Part shown: positions 1-7,777 of the stretch, piece after piece
Numbering within the stretch: position 1 is the stretch's first letter
Layout: every line of letters starts with the position of its first letter
Origin: UMGS621 sp964468815
GTDB taxonomy: Bacteria; Bacillota; Clostridia; Christensenellales; Borkfalkiaceae
NCBI GenBank assembly: GCA_964468815.1
Contig: CAYXWN010000025.1
Location: 1-28,932, forward strand
Direction of reading: 5' to 3'
DNA length: 28,932 nucleotides
The notes under the pieces: generated by a model
What the model saw: the letters and a program-made list of their open reading frames with translations, nothing else
Database searches by the model: none
Told to the model about the DNA's origin: nothing
Position numbers and translations under genes: made by a program

Positions 1-49
1 TTACCCATAAAAATATATACCTCCAAAACTGTCTAACTTTTGGGGTGCA
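1..49 (+). mobile_element. Right tip of an IS3-family (IS150-like) insertion sequence, truncated by the window edge
   Basis: Positions 31-49 end in CTTTTGGGGTGCA. They are the reverse complement, with one mismatch, of the sequence starting at 28883 at the other end of the window. CCCCAAAAGTTAGAC-type termini ending in TG/CA are typical of IS150-like members of the IS3 family. No transposase codons are visible in the 48 bases present, so the family call rests on the tip alone. The element body would lie to the left, outside the window. Confidence 0.6.
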
Positions 50-223
50 TATCATATATAGACTCGTGTTTTTCGTATAATTTTAAAATAATCCGAAAAA
101 TAATGATTTACGATCAAACAATTGTTATTTTGAGCCAAGTGTGGTATTCTTTTGTTAAATCAAAAACAGAAGGTAAATTCTTCGCGGTTTTCGGAACGCG
201 TTTAAGAATGGATAGGAGGGAAA

Positions 224-958
224 ATGGAAAAAATTATTACTTATGAAACATTACGTAATTTTGCGTATTCCAACGATCGGTTAATCGAGGGAAAAATTAA
301 TGGAATCGTGCTGAATTTTTACGGCTTGGGTGATATGACGATTCATAACGGCGATCCCGGCGACGCGCTTGAATATGCAAAACAGGGGATTCTTTACGTC
401 ATTCCGTATACCGATCCGTGGTCGTGGATGAATCGCAGAACGGTTGCTTATGCCGATGAGATCATATCCGTTTTATGTGAAAAGTATAATTTGGATTCTT
501 CTGTAAAAATCGTGTCGTCCGGCGGGTCGATGGGCGGACTTTCCGCATTGGTCTATTGCGTTTATGCAAAAATTACGCCGTGCGCATGCGTCGTAAACTG
601 TCCGGTTTGCGATCTTCCGTTCCATTTTTCCGAACGGTTTGATTTGCCGCGTACGTTATACAGCGCGTTCGGCGAATACGAGGGGAGTTTTTCGGACGCT
701 TTGCAGAGTTGTTCGCCCCTTCATTTAGTGGATAAAATGCCGAATATTCCCTATACGGTGTTTCATTGTACGGGGGACGAATTGGTTCGGTTTGAGAAAC
801 ATTCGGCGGAGTTTGTAAAGGCGATGGAAAAATCGCATACAATTCGTTTTTATGTTGTGCCGATGCGCGGACATTGTGACCTTTCCGCAGGCGCGAGAGT
901 GGAGTATCAACGCGCGATCGAGGCGGCGTTTTTAAACTTTTCTGGCGTTATGCGGTGA
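224..958 (+). CDS. Alpha/beta hydrolase (S9/dienelactone-hydrolase-like serine hydrolase)
   Basis: A 244-residue cytoplasmic protein with the alpha/beta hydrolase triad in the usual order. The nucleophile elbow is GGSMGG with Ser102, the acid is probably Asp185 in CTGDEL, and the base is His217 in MRGHCD. An N-terminal GLGD stretch (35-38) may help form the oxyanion hole. There is no signal peptide. The start is set by a strong AGGAGG at 214-219, five bases before the ATG. A TATAAT at 76-81 is a possible -10, but I see no good -35. Its last 11 bases overlap the convergent ybaK gene. The substrate is unknown; an esterase or peptidase of the prolyl-oligopeptidase type is possible. It is the first gene after the insertion-sequence tip and has no functional link to its neighbours. 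Confidence 0.85.
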   Translation: MEKIITYETLRNFAYSNDRLIEGKINGIVLNFYGLGDMTIHNGDPGDALEYAKQGILYVIPYTDPWSWMNRRTVAYADEIISVLCEKYNLDSSVKIVSSGGSMGGLSALVYCVYAKITPCACVVNCPVCDLPFHFSERFDLPRTLYSAFGEYEGSFSDALQSCSPLHLVDKMPNIPYTVFHCTGDELVRFEKHSAEFVKAMEKSHTIRFYVVPMRGHCDLSAGARVEYQRAIEAAFLNFSGVMR

Positions 959-1418
959 GGTCTGCAAACGTCGCTTGAATCAATTCGGCGAGCGCGGTCG
1001 GAGAGAGTGAAACTTGCCGTCCGAGTTTTCCGGCGGAAAACGTAATAATATCGAACAGGATAGCCGTTTCGTCGATTACCGTGCGAAACGGTTTTTTCAT
1101 GCCGATGGGAGAACAGCCGCCGTGCACGTAGCCCGTCAAGGGGAAAAGTTCTTTTTGCTTGATCATTTCTACCGATTTTACGCCGACGGCGGCAGCCGCT
1201 TTTTTCAAATTCAGCGTATGCTCTACCGGGACGACGAAAATATAATGGCAGCGATCGCTCCCGACGGTAACCAACGTCTTAAAGACGGACGAAGGATCTT
1301 TCCCGACCGCCTTTGCGACCGAAACGCCGTCCGTTAAGGTCGGATCGTAATAATAGGCGTCGTAGGGAATCCGCCGTTGGTCGAGAATTCTCATAACGTT
1401 TGTTTTTTCGTTTGTCAT
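948..1418 (-). CDS. ybaK: YbaK/EbsC-family Cys-tRNA(Pro)/aminoacyl-tRNA deacylase
   Basis: A 156-residue protein of the YbaK/ProX/INS trans-editing family, which hydrolyses mischarged aminoacyl-tRNA, classically Cys-tRNA(Pro). Family hallmarks are visible: FKTLV with Lys47, which matches the catalytic lysine of YbaK; the glycine-rich GGCSPIGMKK near residue 100; and SAGKLGRQVSLSP close to the C-terminus. Length is standard for the family. The ATG at 1418 has no Shine-Dalgarno sequence and lies directly behind a promoter, so the mRNA is probably leaderless. It is convergent with the hydrolase gene (11-nt overlap) and divergent from sipL. Exact tRNA specificity cannot be read from the sequence. 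Confidence 0.92.
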   Translation of the reverse strand: MTNEKTNVMRILDQRRIPYDAYYYDPTLTDGVSVAKAVGKDPSSVFKTLVTVGSDRCHYIFVVPVEHTLNLKKAAAAVGVKSVEMIKQKELFPLTGYVHGGCSPIGMKKPFRTVIDETAILFDIITFSAGKLGRQVSLSPTALAELIQATFADLTA

Positions 1419-1427
1419 AGTGATATT

Positions 1428-1456
1428 ATAGTATTCTTTTTTTTCGCGAATGTCAA
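1428..1456 (-). promoter_or_regulatory. Sigma-A promoter of ybaK, predicted leaderless
   Basis: On the minus strand, TTGACA (complement of 1451-1456) is followed after 17 bp by TACTAT (complement of 1428-1433). Transcription should start near 1420-1422, only one to four bases before the ATG at 1418. No ribosome-binding site fits in between. Confidence 0.6.
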
Positions 1457-1553
1457 GGCGGATCGGATAAATTTTGTTCTATTTCGGGAGCGAGCGCGAT
1501 AGAATATAGTAAAAGAAGCGCGAAATCGCGAAAAAATTGTAACGAGGTATCAA

Positions 1554-3065
1554 ATGCAAGCCAAATACGATCAACTTACCATAAAGAACCGTTCGGAGCG
1601 GCTCGTTTCTCAGACGGAACTTTCGGTCAAGACCAATCTTTCCGCCGATCAAGTCGCCAAAGTATTGGGAATTTCCTCTTCGGTGTGCTGTTCGGGCGCG
1701 GAAGTGCGGGAAAAGCAGGTTGCCGTCGGCGGAAGAGCGACCTTTTCCGTCTGTTACGAAACGCCGAGCGGAGAGATTCTCAAAACCGAATGCGGGACGG
1801 AATTTACCGCAAAGATCGAAGATGAAAAAATTTTCGCAGAGGGGAAAGTCCAAGCGAGCCTTTTCGTGGAAAAGGCGGAGGCGGAGTTGGGCGGCGTTCT
1901 CGTCGTCAACGCCGTGGTCGGACTGGAAGCGACGGTGGTGACGAGCGCCGCCGTGCAATATCTTTCGGGCGGAGAGGATATCGTATGCCGTACCGAGGAG
2001 AAAAATTTTAAGCGTTGTGTCGGAAGTTCTAAGGGAACGTATACGATCGACGAGGAATTTGAGTTGAATTACGGTGTCAAAGAGGTTTTGTTGCATGATA
2101 CAAAGGTTGTCGTGACGGGTGCTCAATGCGGAATCGGCACGATAATTGCGGACGGAATCTGCATTTTGACGATGAGTTTCTTGCAAAATATCGAAAATAG
2201 TGATATATTATTAGAAAGAAAAGTTTTTCCTTTCCGTTTGGAAACCGAGTGTTCGGAAGCGATGCCTAATTTTTCCGCCGTTGCGCGCGGCGCGGAAAAA
2301 TCCACGAAGTTGGATATCACGGTAGACGAGCAGACGGGAAAGAGCGTCGTGCTTGCCACGGTGGGCGTGGATTTGGAATGTGAGTCGTACGAGGACGTTT
2401 TGCTTACCGTCGCTTCGGACGCCTATCTTTCGGACAGAGAGTGTACGCTCGCGCGCGAGCAGATCGGATATGACGTCCCGACGGCGGGAAAGCAATATGC
2501 GGAGCGGCTGACTTTGCGCGGCGCGTTGCGCTCCGAACTTCCGCAGGGTGCGCGCCTCATGAGTTGCGGTTTGGTGAAACTCAATTTGTTTACGGATACG
2601 TCGGACGGCTTTGCCGTCGAGGGTTCCGTCGAGGGGAAAGCCTTTGTGCGTGACTTCGAGAATAAGATCACGGCGATTTCGTTTGAAGCGCCGTTCCGTG
2701 TTCTGCCCGATTACGTTCTTGCGGACGGAGAAAGACTTACGGCGGACGGTGGGATCGAGGATATGACCGTACGCATTGTTTCCGCAGAGGAAATCGAACT
2801 TTCCGCCACGGTGAGAATCGTCGTTTCGGGAAGAAAGAAGGAACTTTTTTCGGCGATTACCGACGTTACGGAAGGCGAATTGCGCCCCGTCAACCAATCC
2901 GCGATCAGCGTCTATATTCCGACGGCAGGCGAGGATCTTTGGACGGTTTCCAAACGTTTGAACGCGTGTCCCGACGCAATCATGCAATACAATCCGGACT
3001 TAACCTTCCCGTTGACGGGAGGCGAAAGAATAATAATTTATCGGCAGATCATAAAGGATTACTGA
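1554..3065 (+). CDS. sipL: SipL-like spore coat morphogenetic protein (SPOCS/DUF3794 repeats plus LysM)
   Basis: A 503-residue beta-rich protein without a signal peptide. By eye it contains three SPOCS (DUF3794) units, around residues 30-150, 170-290 and 310-430. They are followed by a C-terminal LysM domain at about 452-497, with IPTAGEDLWTVSKR at the start and a YNPDL turn. This is the architecture of Clostridioides SipL, whose LysM domain binds SpoIVA and ties the coat to the forespore surface; in that system it is made in the mother cell. The ATG follows CGAGG at 1543-1547. The stop overlaps the ispE start by one base (TGATG), so the two genes are co-transcribed and probably translationally coupled. 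I found no convincing sigma-E promoter upstream of 1554. Exact domain borders are approximate. Confidence 0.85.
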   Translation: MQAKYDQLTIKNRSERLVSQTELSVKTNLSADQVAKVLGISSSVCCSGAEVREKQVAVGGRATFSVCYETPSGEILKTECGTEFTAKIEDEKIFAEGKVQASLFVEKAEAELGGVLVVNAVVGLEATVVTSAAVQYLSGGEDIVCRTEEKNFKRCVGSSKGTYTIDEEFELNYGVKEVLLHDTKVVVTGAQCGIGTIIADGICILTMSFLQNIENSDILLERKVFPFRLETECSEAMPNFSAVARGAEKSTKLDITVDEQTGKSVVLATVGVDLECESYEDVLLTVASDAYLSDRECTLAREQIGYDVPTAGKQYAERLTLRGALRSELPQGARLMSCGLVKLNLFTDTSDGFAVEGSVEGKAFVRDFENKITAISFEAPFRVLPDYVLADGERLTADGGIEDMTVRIVSAEEIELSATVRIVVSGRKKELFSAITDVTEGELRPVNQSAISVYIPTAGEDLWTVSKRLNACPDAIMQYNPDLTFPLTGGERIIIYRQIIKDY

Positions 3066-3907
3066 TGAAACGAATTACACAGAAGATCAACGGAAAAATC
3101 AATCTCACGCTGGACGTCGTAGGAAAAGACGGCGAATTCCACGCGATCGACTCCTTGGTAGCGTCAATCGGCTTGGTTGACGCTATTACCCTTATCAAGC
3201 GGGACGACAAGAAAATTCAACTCGCAGAGGAGGGCTTCCGCGCCGGCGTTCCGGCGGAAAAAAACAACGCCGTAAAAGCGGCTCGCGCGTTTATGGAGCG
3301 ATTTAATACCAACGGCGTGGATTTGTACGTGAAAAAGGGAATCCCCGTCGGCGGCGGTTTCGGCGGCTCGTCTGCGGATATCGCCGGCGTTCTTTTGGGT
3401 ATGAAACGTCTCTATCGGATAAAAGAAAGCGTGTATCCGCTCGCCGCGGAATTGGGGAGCGACGTCGTTTATCAAATGGTCGGCGGCTATAAAATTCTGT
3501 TCGGCAGGGGCGAAAAAATGGAAAGTCTGAAAATTCATCGTTCCATGCCCGTGTTGGTGGTTTCGGGTACGCCGATCGACGCAAGCGTCTGTTACGCGAA
3601 ATTCGACGAACAGGGAAAAAGTTATTCGGATTGCACTTCCGTCGCGACGTTCTTTTTGCAAAAAAAAGAGTTGGACAGTTTTTATCTGAGCGCGAAGAAC
3701 GATCTTTTGCCGGCGGCAAAGGAAATCAGCGCGGATATCGGAACGGTCATGGGAATTTTGAAAGATTACGGCGCGGTGATGGTCGGCATGAGCGGATCGG
3801 GTAGCGGCGTTTACGGAATTTTCAAGAGTTTTCACGCATGCAACCGCGCGTATCGTCAGATGCACCCGATGTTAAAGGACAGACTGTTAAAGACTTATAC
3901 GCTTTGA
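3065..3907 (+). CDS. ispE: 4-diphosphocytidyl-2-C-methyl-D-erythritol kinase
   Basis: A 280-residue GHMP-superfamily kinase of the MEP isoprenoid pathway, which phosphorylates CDP-methylerythritol with ATP. Visible motifs are KINLTL near the N-terminus, the ATP loop PVGGGFGGSSAD at 94-105, GSDVVYQ with a likely catalytic Asp133, and the C-terminal GMSGSGSGVYG. Length matches the family. The start at 3065 is chosen over upstream in-frame codons because it overlaps the sipL stop (TGATG) and has AAAGGA eight to ten bases before it; the upstream codons lie inside sipL. The usual DGYH signature near residue 25 is changed to DGEFH, a mild divergence. A bidirectional terminator follows. Confidence 0.95.
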   Translation: MKRITQKINGKINLTLDVVGKDGEFHAIDSLVASIGLVDAITLIKRDDKKIQLAEEGFRAGVPAEKNNAVKAARAFMERFNTNGVDLYVKKGIPVGGGFGGSSADIAGVLLGMKRLYRIKESVYPLAAELGSDVVYQMVGGYKILFGRGEKMESLKIHRSMPVLVVSGTPIDASVCYAKFDEQGKSYSDCTSVATFFLQKKELDSFYLSAKNDLLPAAKEISADIGTVMGILKDYGAVMVGMSGSGSGVYGIFKSFHACNRAYRQMHPMLKDRLLKTYTL

Positions 3908-3930
3908 TAAAACGCGTTTTTTGTGAAAAA

Positions 3931-3990
3931 TAAAAAAAGAAAGCACGCTGCTTTTCGTTTTTGGCGAATCGTAACGTGCTTTTTCTTGTT
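3931..3990. terminator. Bidirectional intrinsic terminator between ispE and the acyltransferase gene
   Basis: The arms AAAGCACG (3940-3947) and CGTGCTTT (3975-3982) enclose an internally paired loop. T-rich tracts lie on both sides: TTTTTCTTGTT on the plus strand, and a long T run on the minus strand from the A-rich stretch 3926-3939. It serves two convergent genes. Confidence 0.8.
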
Positions 3991-4000
3991 AATCAATAGT

Positions 4001-5290
4001 TTATTCCTCGTGCTTTTTGTGCGCGGATTCGTAAATGATATCGTTTGCGAACGAGAGTTTGGTGAGTTGGTCTTTTTTAGAAAGTGCCAACCAATAGGAC
4101 TCGTTGATCGTGGAGAGATCCACCATATCGCGCTTGCCGAAATTCGGGTGAGCGTATTCGATATGAACGCCGTCTTGCGCTTCGGCAGGCCAAAATTCTT
4201 CGATCGGCTCTCCGTAAACCGTGCCCGTCAGACGGAAACCGGTAACGTCGTGCGTCAACTTGCCTTTGCCGTGATAGTAGACTGTTTTGGCGTTCGGCAT
4301 GGTGTAAAGTTCTACGTCGTCCTCAAAGCGGTAACGTCCCGATCGAATCTCTTCCCGAATTTGTTCGGCTTGCCATTTTACCCAATCGGGAACGTGGTCG
4401 AATTTTCCCTCGCAATTGACGGCGGCGAGTTTTCCCGTTTCGGTCAACTCGTAAGTCGCGCCGCAGTGGTTGCAGACGAGCGTTTTCCCTTGCCCCGTCA
4501 TATCGAATTCCGTTCCGCAATGCGGACATTGATAGAGCAATGCGTTGAGATTGTTTGCGCGATTCGGCATATTGATGACGACGTTGTTTTCTTGTTGCCA
4601 ACGGAAGTCGTCCACCGTGAGCGCGTCCAAAACGCGGCGGTTGATTTCTTCGGAAGAAAGCGTTTTAATCTCCTCTTGCTTAACCGTTTGTTTGATTTTC
4701 AGTTCGAGGGGAGATTTTGGAGCGGATTTTTTTCTCCATTGCGGACAACCGACGTAGCAACCGTGCATGGCGATCGTCACGACGGGTACGTTCAAAAATT
4801 TGACTAATTTCCCGATGGTGTCCGGAATAAAAGAGGTACAACCGTCCAAAGAATATTTCGCTTCCGGATACATCATGATCGGGCAAGCGGGGATCTTTGT
4901 GACGGAATATTTCATGTTTTTAAGTAAGTTTAAGTCGACGACGAATTTGCGCTTTCCGATAATGCCGAGACGGCGCATCAGAAATTCCGAATAATCGAAG
5001 ATTGAATCCAGCGCGGCGATGTAGGTCATAGAAGTCGGCCACAGCGCGTCGATGGTGGTTGCAAAATCGAACATGGAAGAATGATTCGCCAAAATCAAGT
5101 AAGGGGGCTTTAATCCGTCCATATCTTGAAATTCATACGTCTTTTTTCTTCCGTTTAAGAAAATTTTAGAAACAAGAGCAGCCAAGGGGAGCAATGCTCG
5201 CGGACGTCTGACCTTTTTTGCAAAGTCGTAACGCTTGACTTCTTCTTTTTTCAGTCGGCAGATTTTTTTGGAAACCTTGCCAAGTCCCAT
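4001..5290 (-). CDS. PlsC-like 1-acylglycerol-3-phosphate acyltransferase with C-terminal zinc ribbon
   Basis: A 429-residue protein. The N-terminal half carries the acyltransferase motif NHSSMFD (His70, Asp75) and a later YPEAK block (Glu143) in the place of the EGTRS motif, so it probably transfers acyl chains to a lysophospholipid or related acceptor at the membrane. Residues 30-45 form a short hydrophobic segment rather than a clear membrane anchor. The second half is unusual for PlsC: it has two CxxC pairs (CPHC at 255-258, CNHC at 273-276) forming a zinc ribbon, followed by about 150 residues I do not recognise. AAGGAG lies seven bases before the ATG. It is divergent from gdhA and ends at a shared terminator. 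The acceptor substrate is unknown. Confidence 0.8.
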   Translation of the reverse strand: MGLGKVSKKICRLKKEEVKRYDFAKKVRRPRALLPLAALVSKIFLNGRKKTYEFQDMDGLKPPYLILANHSSMFDFATTIDALWPTSMTYIAALDSIFDYSEFLMRRLGIIGKRKFVVDLNLLKNMKYSVTKIPACPIMMYPEAKYSLDGCTSFIPDTIGKLVKFLNVPVVTIAMHGCYVGCPQWRKKSAPKSPLELKIKQTVKQEEIKTLSSEEINRRVLDALTVDDFRWQQENNVVINMPNRANNLNALLYQCPHCGTEFDMTGQGKTLVCNHCGATYELTETGKLAAVNCEGKFDHVPDWVKWQAEQIREEIRSGRYRFEDDVELYTMPNAKTVYYHGKGKLTHDVTGFRLTGTVYGEPIEEFWPAEAQDGVHIEYAHPNFGKRDMVDLSTINESYWLALSKKDQLTKLSFANDIIYESAHKKHEE

Positions 5291-5336
5291 AATCGTACTC
5301 CTTGTCGGCGGAAGTTACGCCAAATTTGATATATTC

Positions 5337-5365
5337 AGTATAACAAATATTTTGCATAAATGCAA
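5337..5365 (-). promoter_or_regulatory. Sigma-A promoter of the acyltransferase gene
   Basis: On the minus strand, TTGCAT (complement of 5360-5365), a 17-bp spacer and TATACT (complement of 5337-5342) lie about 47 bp before the ATG at 5290. Confidence 0.6.
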
Positions 5366-5524
5366 CTTAATCGCTCCGCATGAGAAAGGATTCGGAATAA
5401 AACGACGTGTTTTGCGCGGTAAAACGGGGCTCGTTTCTCGTCTTTTCGACTGTTTTTAAAGAAATACTTATATTTATCTTTTGTATTTTTAATCGCAAAT
5501 CAGAATGTTGTCGCCCCCAAATTA

Positions 5525-5570
5525 TTGTATTTTTTCAAAAAATATGGTATATTATTGTAAATATTACAAT
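5525..5570 (+). promoter_or_regulatory. gdhA promoter with operator-like inverted repeat at the start site
   Basis: TTGTAT (5525-5530), 17 bp and TATATT (5548-5553) form a plausible sigma-A promoter. The inverted repeat ATTGTAA-ATA-TTACAAT (5554-5570, seven-base arms) sits directly on the predicted start site. That is where a dimeric repressor would block transcription. I cannot assign it to a known regulator. Confidence 0.45.
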
Positions 5571-5596
5571 TGATTATTATTCGGAGGGTAAAATAT

Positions 5597-6943
5597 ATGC
5601 AATTAAAGAACGCTTATTTAATCGACCTTTTGGAACGCGTCAAGGCGCGTAATCGCGGAGAAACGGAATTTATTCAGGCGGTAGCCGAGGTGTTTTGCAC
5701 GTTAGAGCCGGTTGTCGAAGCGCGTCCCGATTTGGTGGAAGCAGGCGTGTTCGAGCGTATCGTAGAGCCCGAACGGCAAATCGTATTCCGCGTCCCTTGG
5801 GTGGACGATCAAGGAAAGGTTCGCGTAAACCGCGGCTTCCGAGTGCAGTTTAATTCGGCGATCGGACCGTATAAGGGCGGAATCCGTTTGCACCCGTCCG
5901 TGTATTCGGGAATCATCAAGTTTTTGGGATTCGAACAAATTTTCAAGAACAGTCTTACGACGTTGCCGATGGGCGGCGCAAAGGGAGGTTCGGATTTCGA
6001 TCCGAAAGGAAAGAGCGACGGTGAGGTAATGCGGTTCTGTCAGTCCTTTATGTCCGAGTTGTATCGCCATATCGGTCCGGATTTGGACGTGCCTGCCGGC
6101 GATATCGGCACGGGCGCGCGCGAGGTCGGGTATCTTTTCGGACAGTATAAACGCTTAAAGAACGAATGGAGCGGCGTTCTCACGGGGAAGGGGTTGTCTT
6201 TCGGCGGCTCTCTCGGCAGAAAGGAAGCGACGGGTTACGGCTTGTGTTATTTTACGGAAGAAATGTTAAAGGCGAACGGAAAGTCCTTTGAAGGGCAGAC
6301 GGTCGTAATTTCGGGCGCGGGTAACGTTGCGATTTACGCGGCGGAAAAGGCGGAAGAAATGGGCGCAAAGGTCGTCACGGTTTCCGATTCTTGCGGCTAC
6401 GTTTACGATCCGGACGGGATTGACGTCGCCGTCGTCAAGCAGATCAAAGAAGTGGAGAGAAAGCGGATTTCCGAATACGTGAAATACCGTCCGAACGCCG
6501 TTTATACGGAGGGCTGTTCGGGTGTTTGGAGCGTTCGGTGCGACATTGCGTTGCCGTGTGCGACGCAGAACGAAATCGACGGTGCGTCCGCCGCACTTTT
6601 GGCGAAAAACGGTTGCTACGCGATCGCCGAGGGGGCAAATATGCCGTCTACGCCGGAGGCGATCGACGTCTATTTCTCCAGCGGTATGTTATACGGTCCG
6701 GCAAAAGCTGCGAACGCGGGCGGCGTTGCGGTTTCCGGCTTGGAAATGAGCCAAAATTCCATGCGGCTTTCTTGGTCGTTTGAGGAAACGGACGAAAAAT
6801 TAAAGGGAATCATGAAATCTATTTTCGCGTCGTGCGCCTCTGCCGCCGCCGAATACGGCATGGCAGGGAATTACATGGCAGGCGCGAACATCGCCGGCTT
6901 TATGAAAGTTGCGGAAGCGATGAAAGCGCAGGGGTGCGTATAA
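5597..6943 (+). CDS. gdhA: Glutamate dehydrogenase, hexameric family
   Basis: A 448-residue enzyme that interconverts 2-oxoglutarate plus ammonium and glutamate, linking nitrogen assimilation to the TCA cycle. Typical blocks are visible: FRVQFN, PYKGGIRLHPSV (substrate Lys93), LPMGGAKGG with the catalytic Lys129, DVPAGDIGTG, and a Rossmann VISGAGNVA. Length and N-terminal layout fit the bacterial hexameric type, most members of which use NADP; I cannot prove the cofactor by eye. The ATG at 5597 is preferred over an in-frame upstream codon because GGAGGG at 5583-5588 is spaced for it. The gene is monocistronic: it has its own promoter with a possible operator, and strong terminators follow. 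icd at 18045 supplies the same substrate pool but is far away. Confidence 0.96.
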   Translation: MQLKNAYLIDLLERVKARNRGETEFIQAVAEVFCTLEPVVEARPDLVEAGVFERIVEPERQIVFRVPWVDDQGKVRVNRGFRVQFNSAIGPYKGGIRLHPSVYSGIIKFLGFEQIFKNSLTTLPMGGAKGGSDFDPKGKSDGEVMRFCQSFMSELYRHIGPDLDVPAGDIGTGAREVGYLFGQYKRLKNEWSGVLTGKGLSFGGSLGRKEATGYGLCYFTEEMLKANGKSFEGQTVVISGAGNVAIYAAEKAEEMGAKVVTVSDSCGYVYDPDGIDVAVVKQIKEVERKRISEYVKYRPNAVYTEGCSGVWSVRCDIALPCATQNEIDGASAALLAKNGCYAIAEGANMPSTPEAIDVYFSSGMLYGPAKAANAGGVAVSGLEMSQNSMRLSWSFEETDEKLKGIMKSIFASCASAAAEYGMAGNYMAGANIAGFMKVAEAMKAQGCV

Positions 6944-6950
6944 CCGTTCA

Positions 6951-6972
6951 AAGCAATTTTCGGTTGCTTTTT
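6951..6972 (+). terminator. Intrinsic terminator of gdhA
   Basis: The six-base stem AAGCAA/TTGCTT (6951-6956, 6964-6969) is followed by Ts, seven bases after the gdhA stop. Confidence 0.7.
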
Positions 6973-6977
6973 CGGGG

Positions 6978-7000
6978 ACGGCGTTTTTACACGCCGTTTT
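6978..7000 (+). terminator. Second terminator-like hairpin after gdhA
   Basis: ACGGCG (6978-6983) pairs with CGCCGT (6992-6997) and is followed by TTT. It probably backs up the first terminator. Confidence 0.55.
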
Positions 7001-7024
7001 GACAGTACGAATGGTTGTCAGAAT

Positions 7025-7062
7025 AAAAAAATTCCTTTTTGCAAAGAAAAAGGAATTTTTTT
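7025..7062. terminator. Bidirectional terminator, 16-bp perfect stem
   Basis: Positions 7025-7040 and 7047-7062 are perfectly complementary, with a six-base loop. The outer arms are A7/T7, so the hairpin carries a U-tract on either strand. It separates gdhA from the minus-strand zinc-ribbon gene ending at 7076. Confidence 0.8.
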
Positions 7063-7075
7063 ATGTTTTTGATTT

Positions 7076-7408
7076 TTAAAAAGAAAAGGCAAAAATGCCG
7101 ACGAAAAATAAAATAGTCCACAAAAGTATCAAAAAAATCGTGCCGACGACTTCTGTGATTACGCCGATCAACGCGCCCTTTCCGCAAGATTTCGCTTTTA
7201 AGGGATATTCGTCTTTCCAAACGAGATATAAAATCAATCCGAGGATCGGCAAAAAGAAGCAGAGAACGGCAAAGCCTACGCTCGGAGCATCGTCGCTCTT
7301 TGCCGCGCCGTTCATTTGCTTCAACTTTTCTTCATTGACGGCAACGCCGCAATACGGGCAAATAACCGCTCTGTCGTCAATTTCTTTACCGCAATTTTTA
7401 CAATACAT
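7076..7408 (-). CDS. Small zinc-ribbon membrane protein (tandem copy 2)
   Basis: A 110-residue protein with an N-terminal zinc ribbon (CKNC at 3-6, CPYC at 17-20), a polar linker, and two hydrophobic segments at about 44-63 and 81-108. Between them lies a conserved loop with SCGKGALIGVI. It is a clear paralogue of the gene at 7442-7777, which lies 33 bp upstream on the same strand; both share the CKNCGKEIDD start and the GLILYLVWKD block. AAGGAG before the ATG supports the start. It is probably co-transcribed with its twin. The function is unknown; members of this group are usually annotated only as zinc-ribbon domain proteins. Confidence 0.85.
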   Translation of the reverse strand: MYCKNCGKEIDDRAVICPYCGVAVNEEKLKQMNGAAKSDDAPSVGFAVLCFFLPILGLILYLVWKDEYPLKAKSCGKGALIGVITEVVGTIFLILLWTILFFVGIFAFSF

Positions 7409-7441
7409 TTGCGAAAATCTCCTTTTCGGTCAATTGCTGTT

Positions 7442-7777
7442 TTAGAGCAAGAGAATACTGCATGCCGCCGTTTCGGAAAAACCGATGCAGAAGCCGATAA
7501 TAAAGGCCACGATATAAAGCGCGACGATTGCGATCACGCCGATCAACGCGCCTTTTCCGCAAGATTTCGCCTTCAGGGGAGATTGATCTTTCCAAACGAG
7601 GTACAAGATCAATCCGATCAACGGGAATAAGAACGAGAGGACGGCAAAACCCGAATTGGGCGCGTCCGCAGGATTCGTTCCCATGGTGTTCGTTGCGGCG
7701 TTGTCGGTCGGTACGCCGCAGTTTGGGCAAATGACGGCTTTGTCGTCGATTTCTTTGCCGCAGTTTTTGCAAAACAT
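7442..7777 (-). CDS. Small zinc-ribbon membrane protein (tandem copy 1)
   Basis: A 111-residue paralogue of the downstream gene. It has a zinc ribbon with CKNC and CPNC, an Asn/Ala/Thr-rich linker, then two membrane segments flanking KAKSCGKGALIGVI. The start at 7777 is chosen because GGGAGG (complement of 7786-7791) sits eight bases before it and because the protein then begins MFCKNCGKE, matching its twin MYCKNCGKE. An in-frame upstream ATG at 7810 would place the ribosome site inside the coding region. The mRNA has a structured leader of about 100 nt. The pair looks like a recent tandem duplication. The function is not recognised. Confidence 0.85.
   Translation of the reverse strand: MFCKNCGKEIDDKAVICPNCGVPTDNAATNTMGTNPADAPNSGFAVLSFLFPLIGLILYLVWKDQSPLKAKSCGKGALIGVIAIVALYIVAFIIGFCIGFSETAACSILLL

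Noticed and set aside
40..246. 68-codon frame overlapping the first hydrolase gene
   Set aside because: It starts inside the insertion-sequence tip, has no ribosome site, and is AT-rich non-coding in composition. The hydrolase start has a perfect AGGAGG.
2211..2987. Long minus-strand frame of 258 codons inside sipL
   Set aside because: Arg/His/Asn-rich translation without motifs, and no ribosome site. It is a shadow of the sipL reading frame.
2939..3064. N-terminal extension of IspE
   Set aside because: The extra residues are out-of-frame sipL sequence. The TGATG junction and AAAGGA support 3065.
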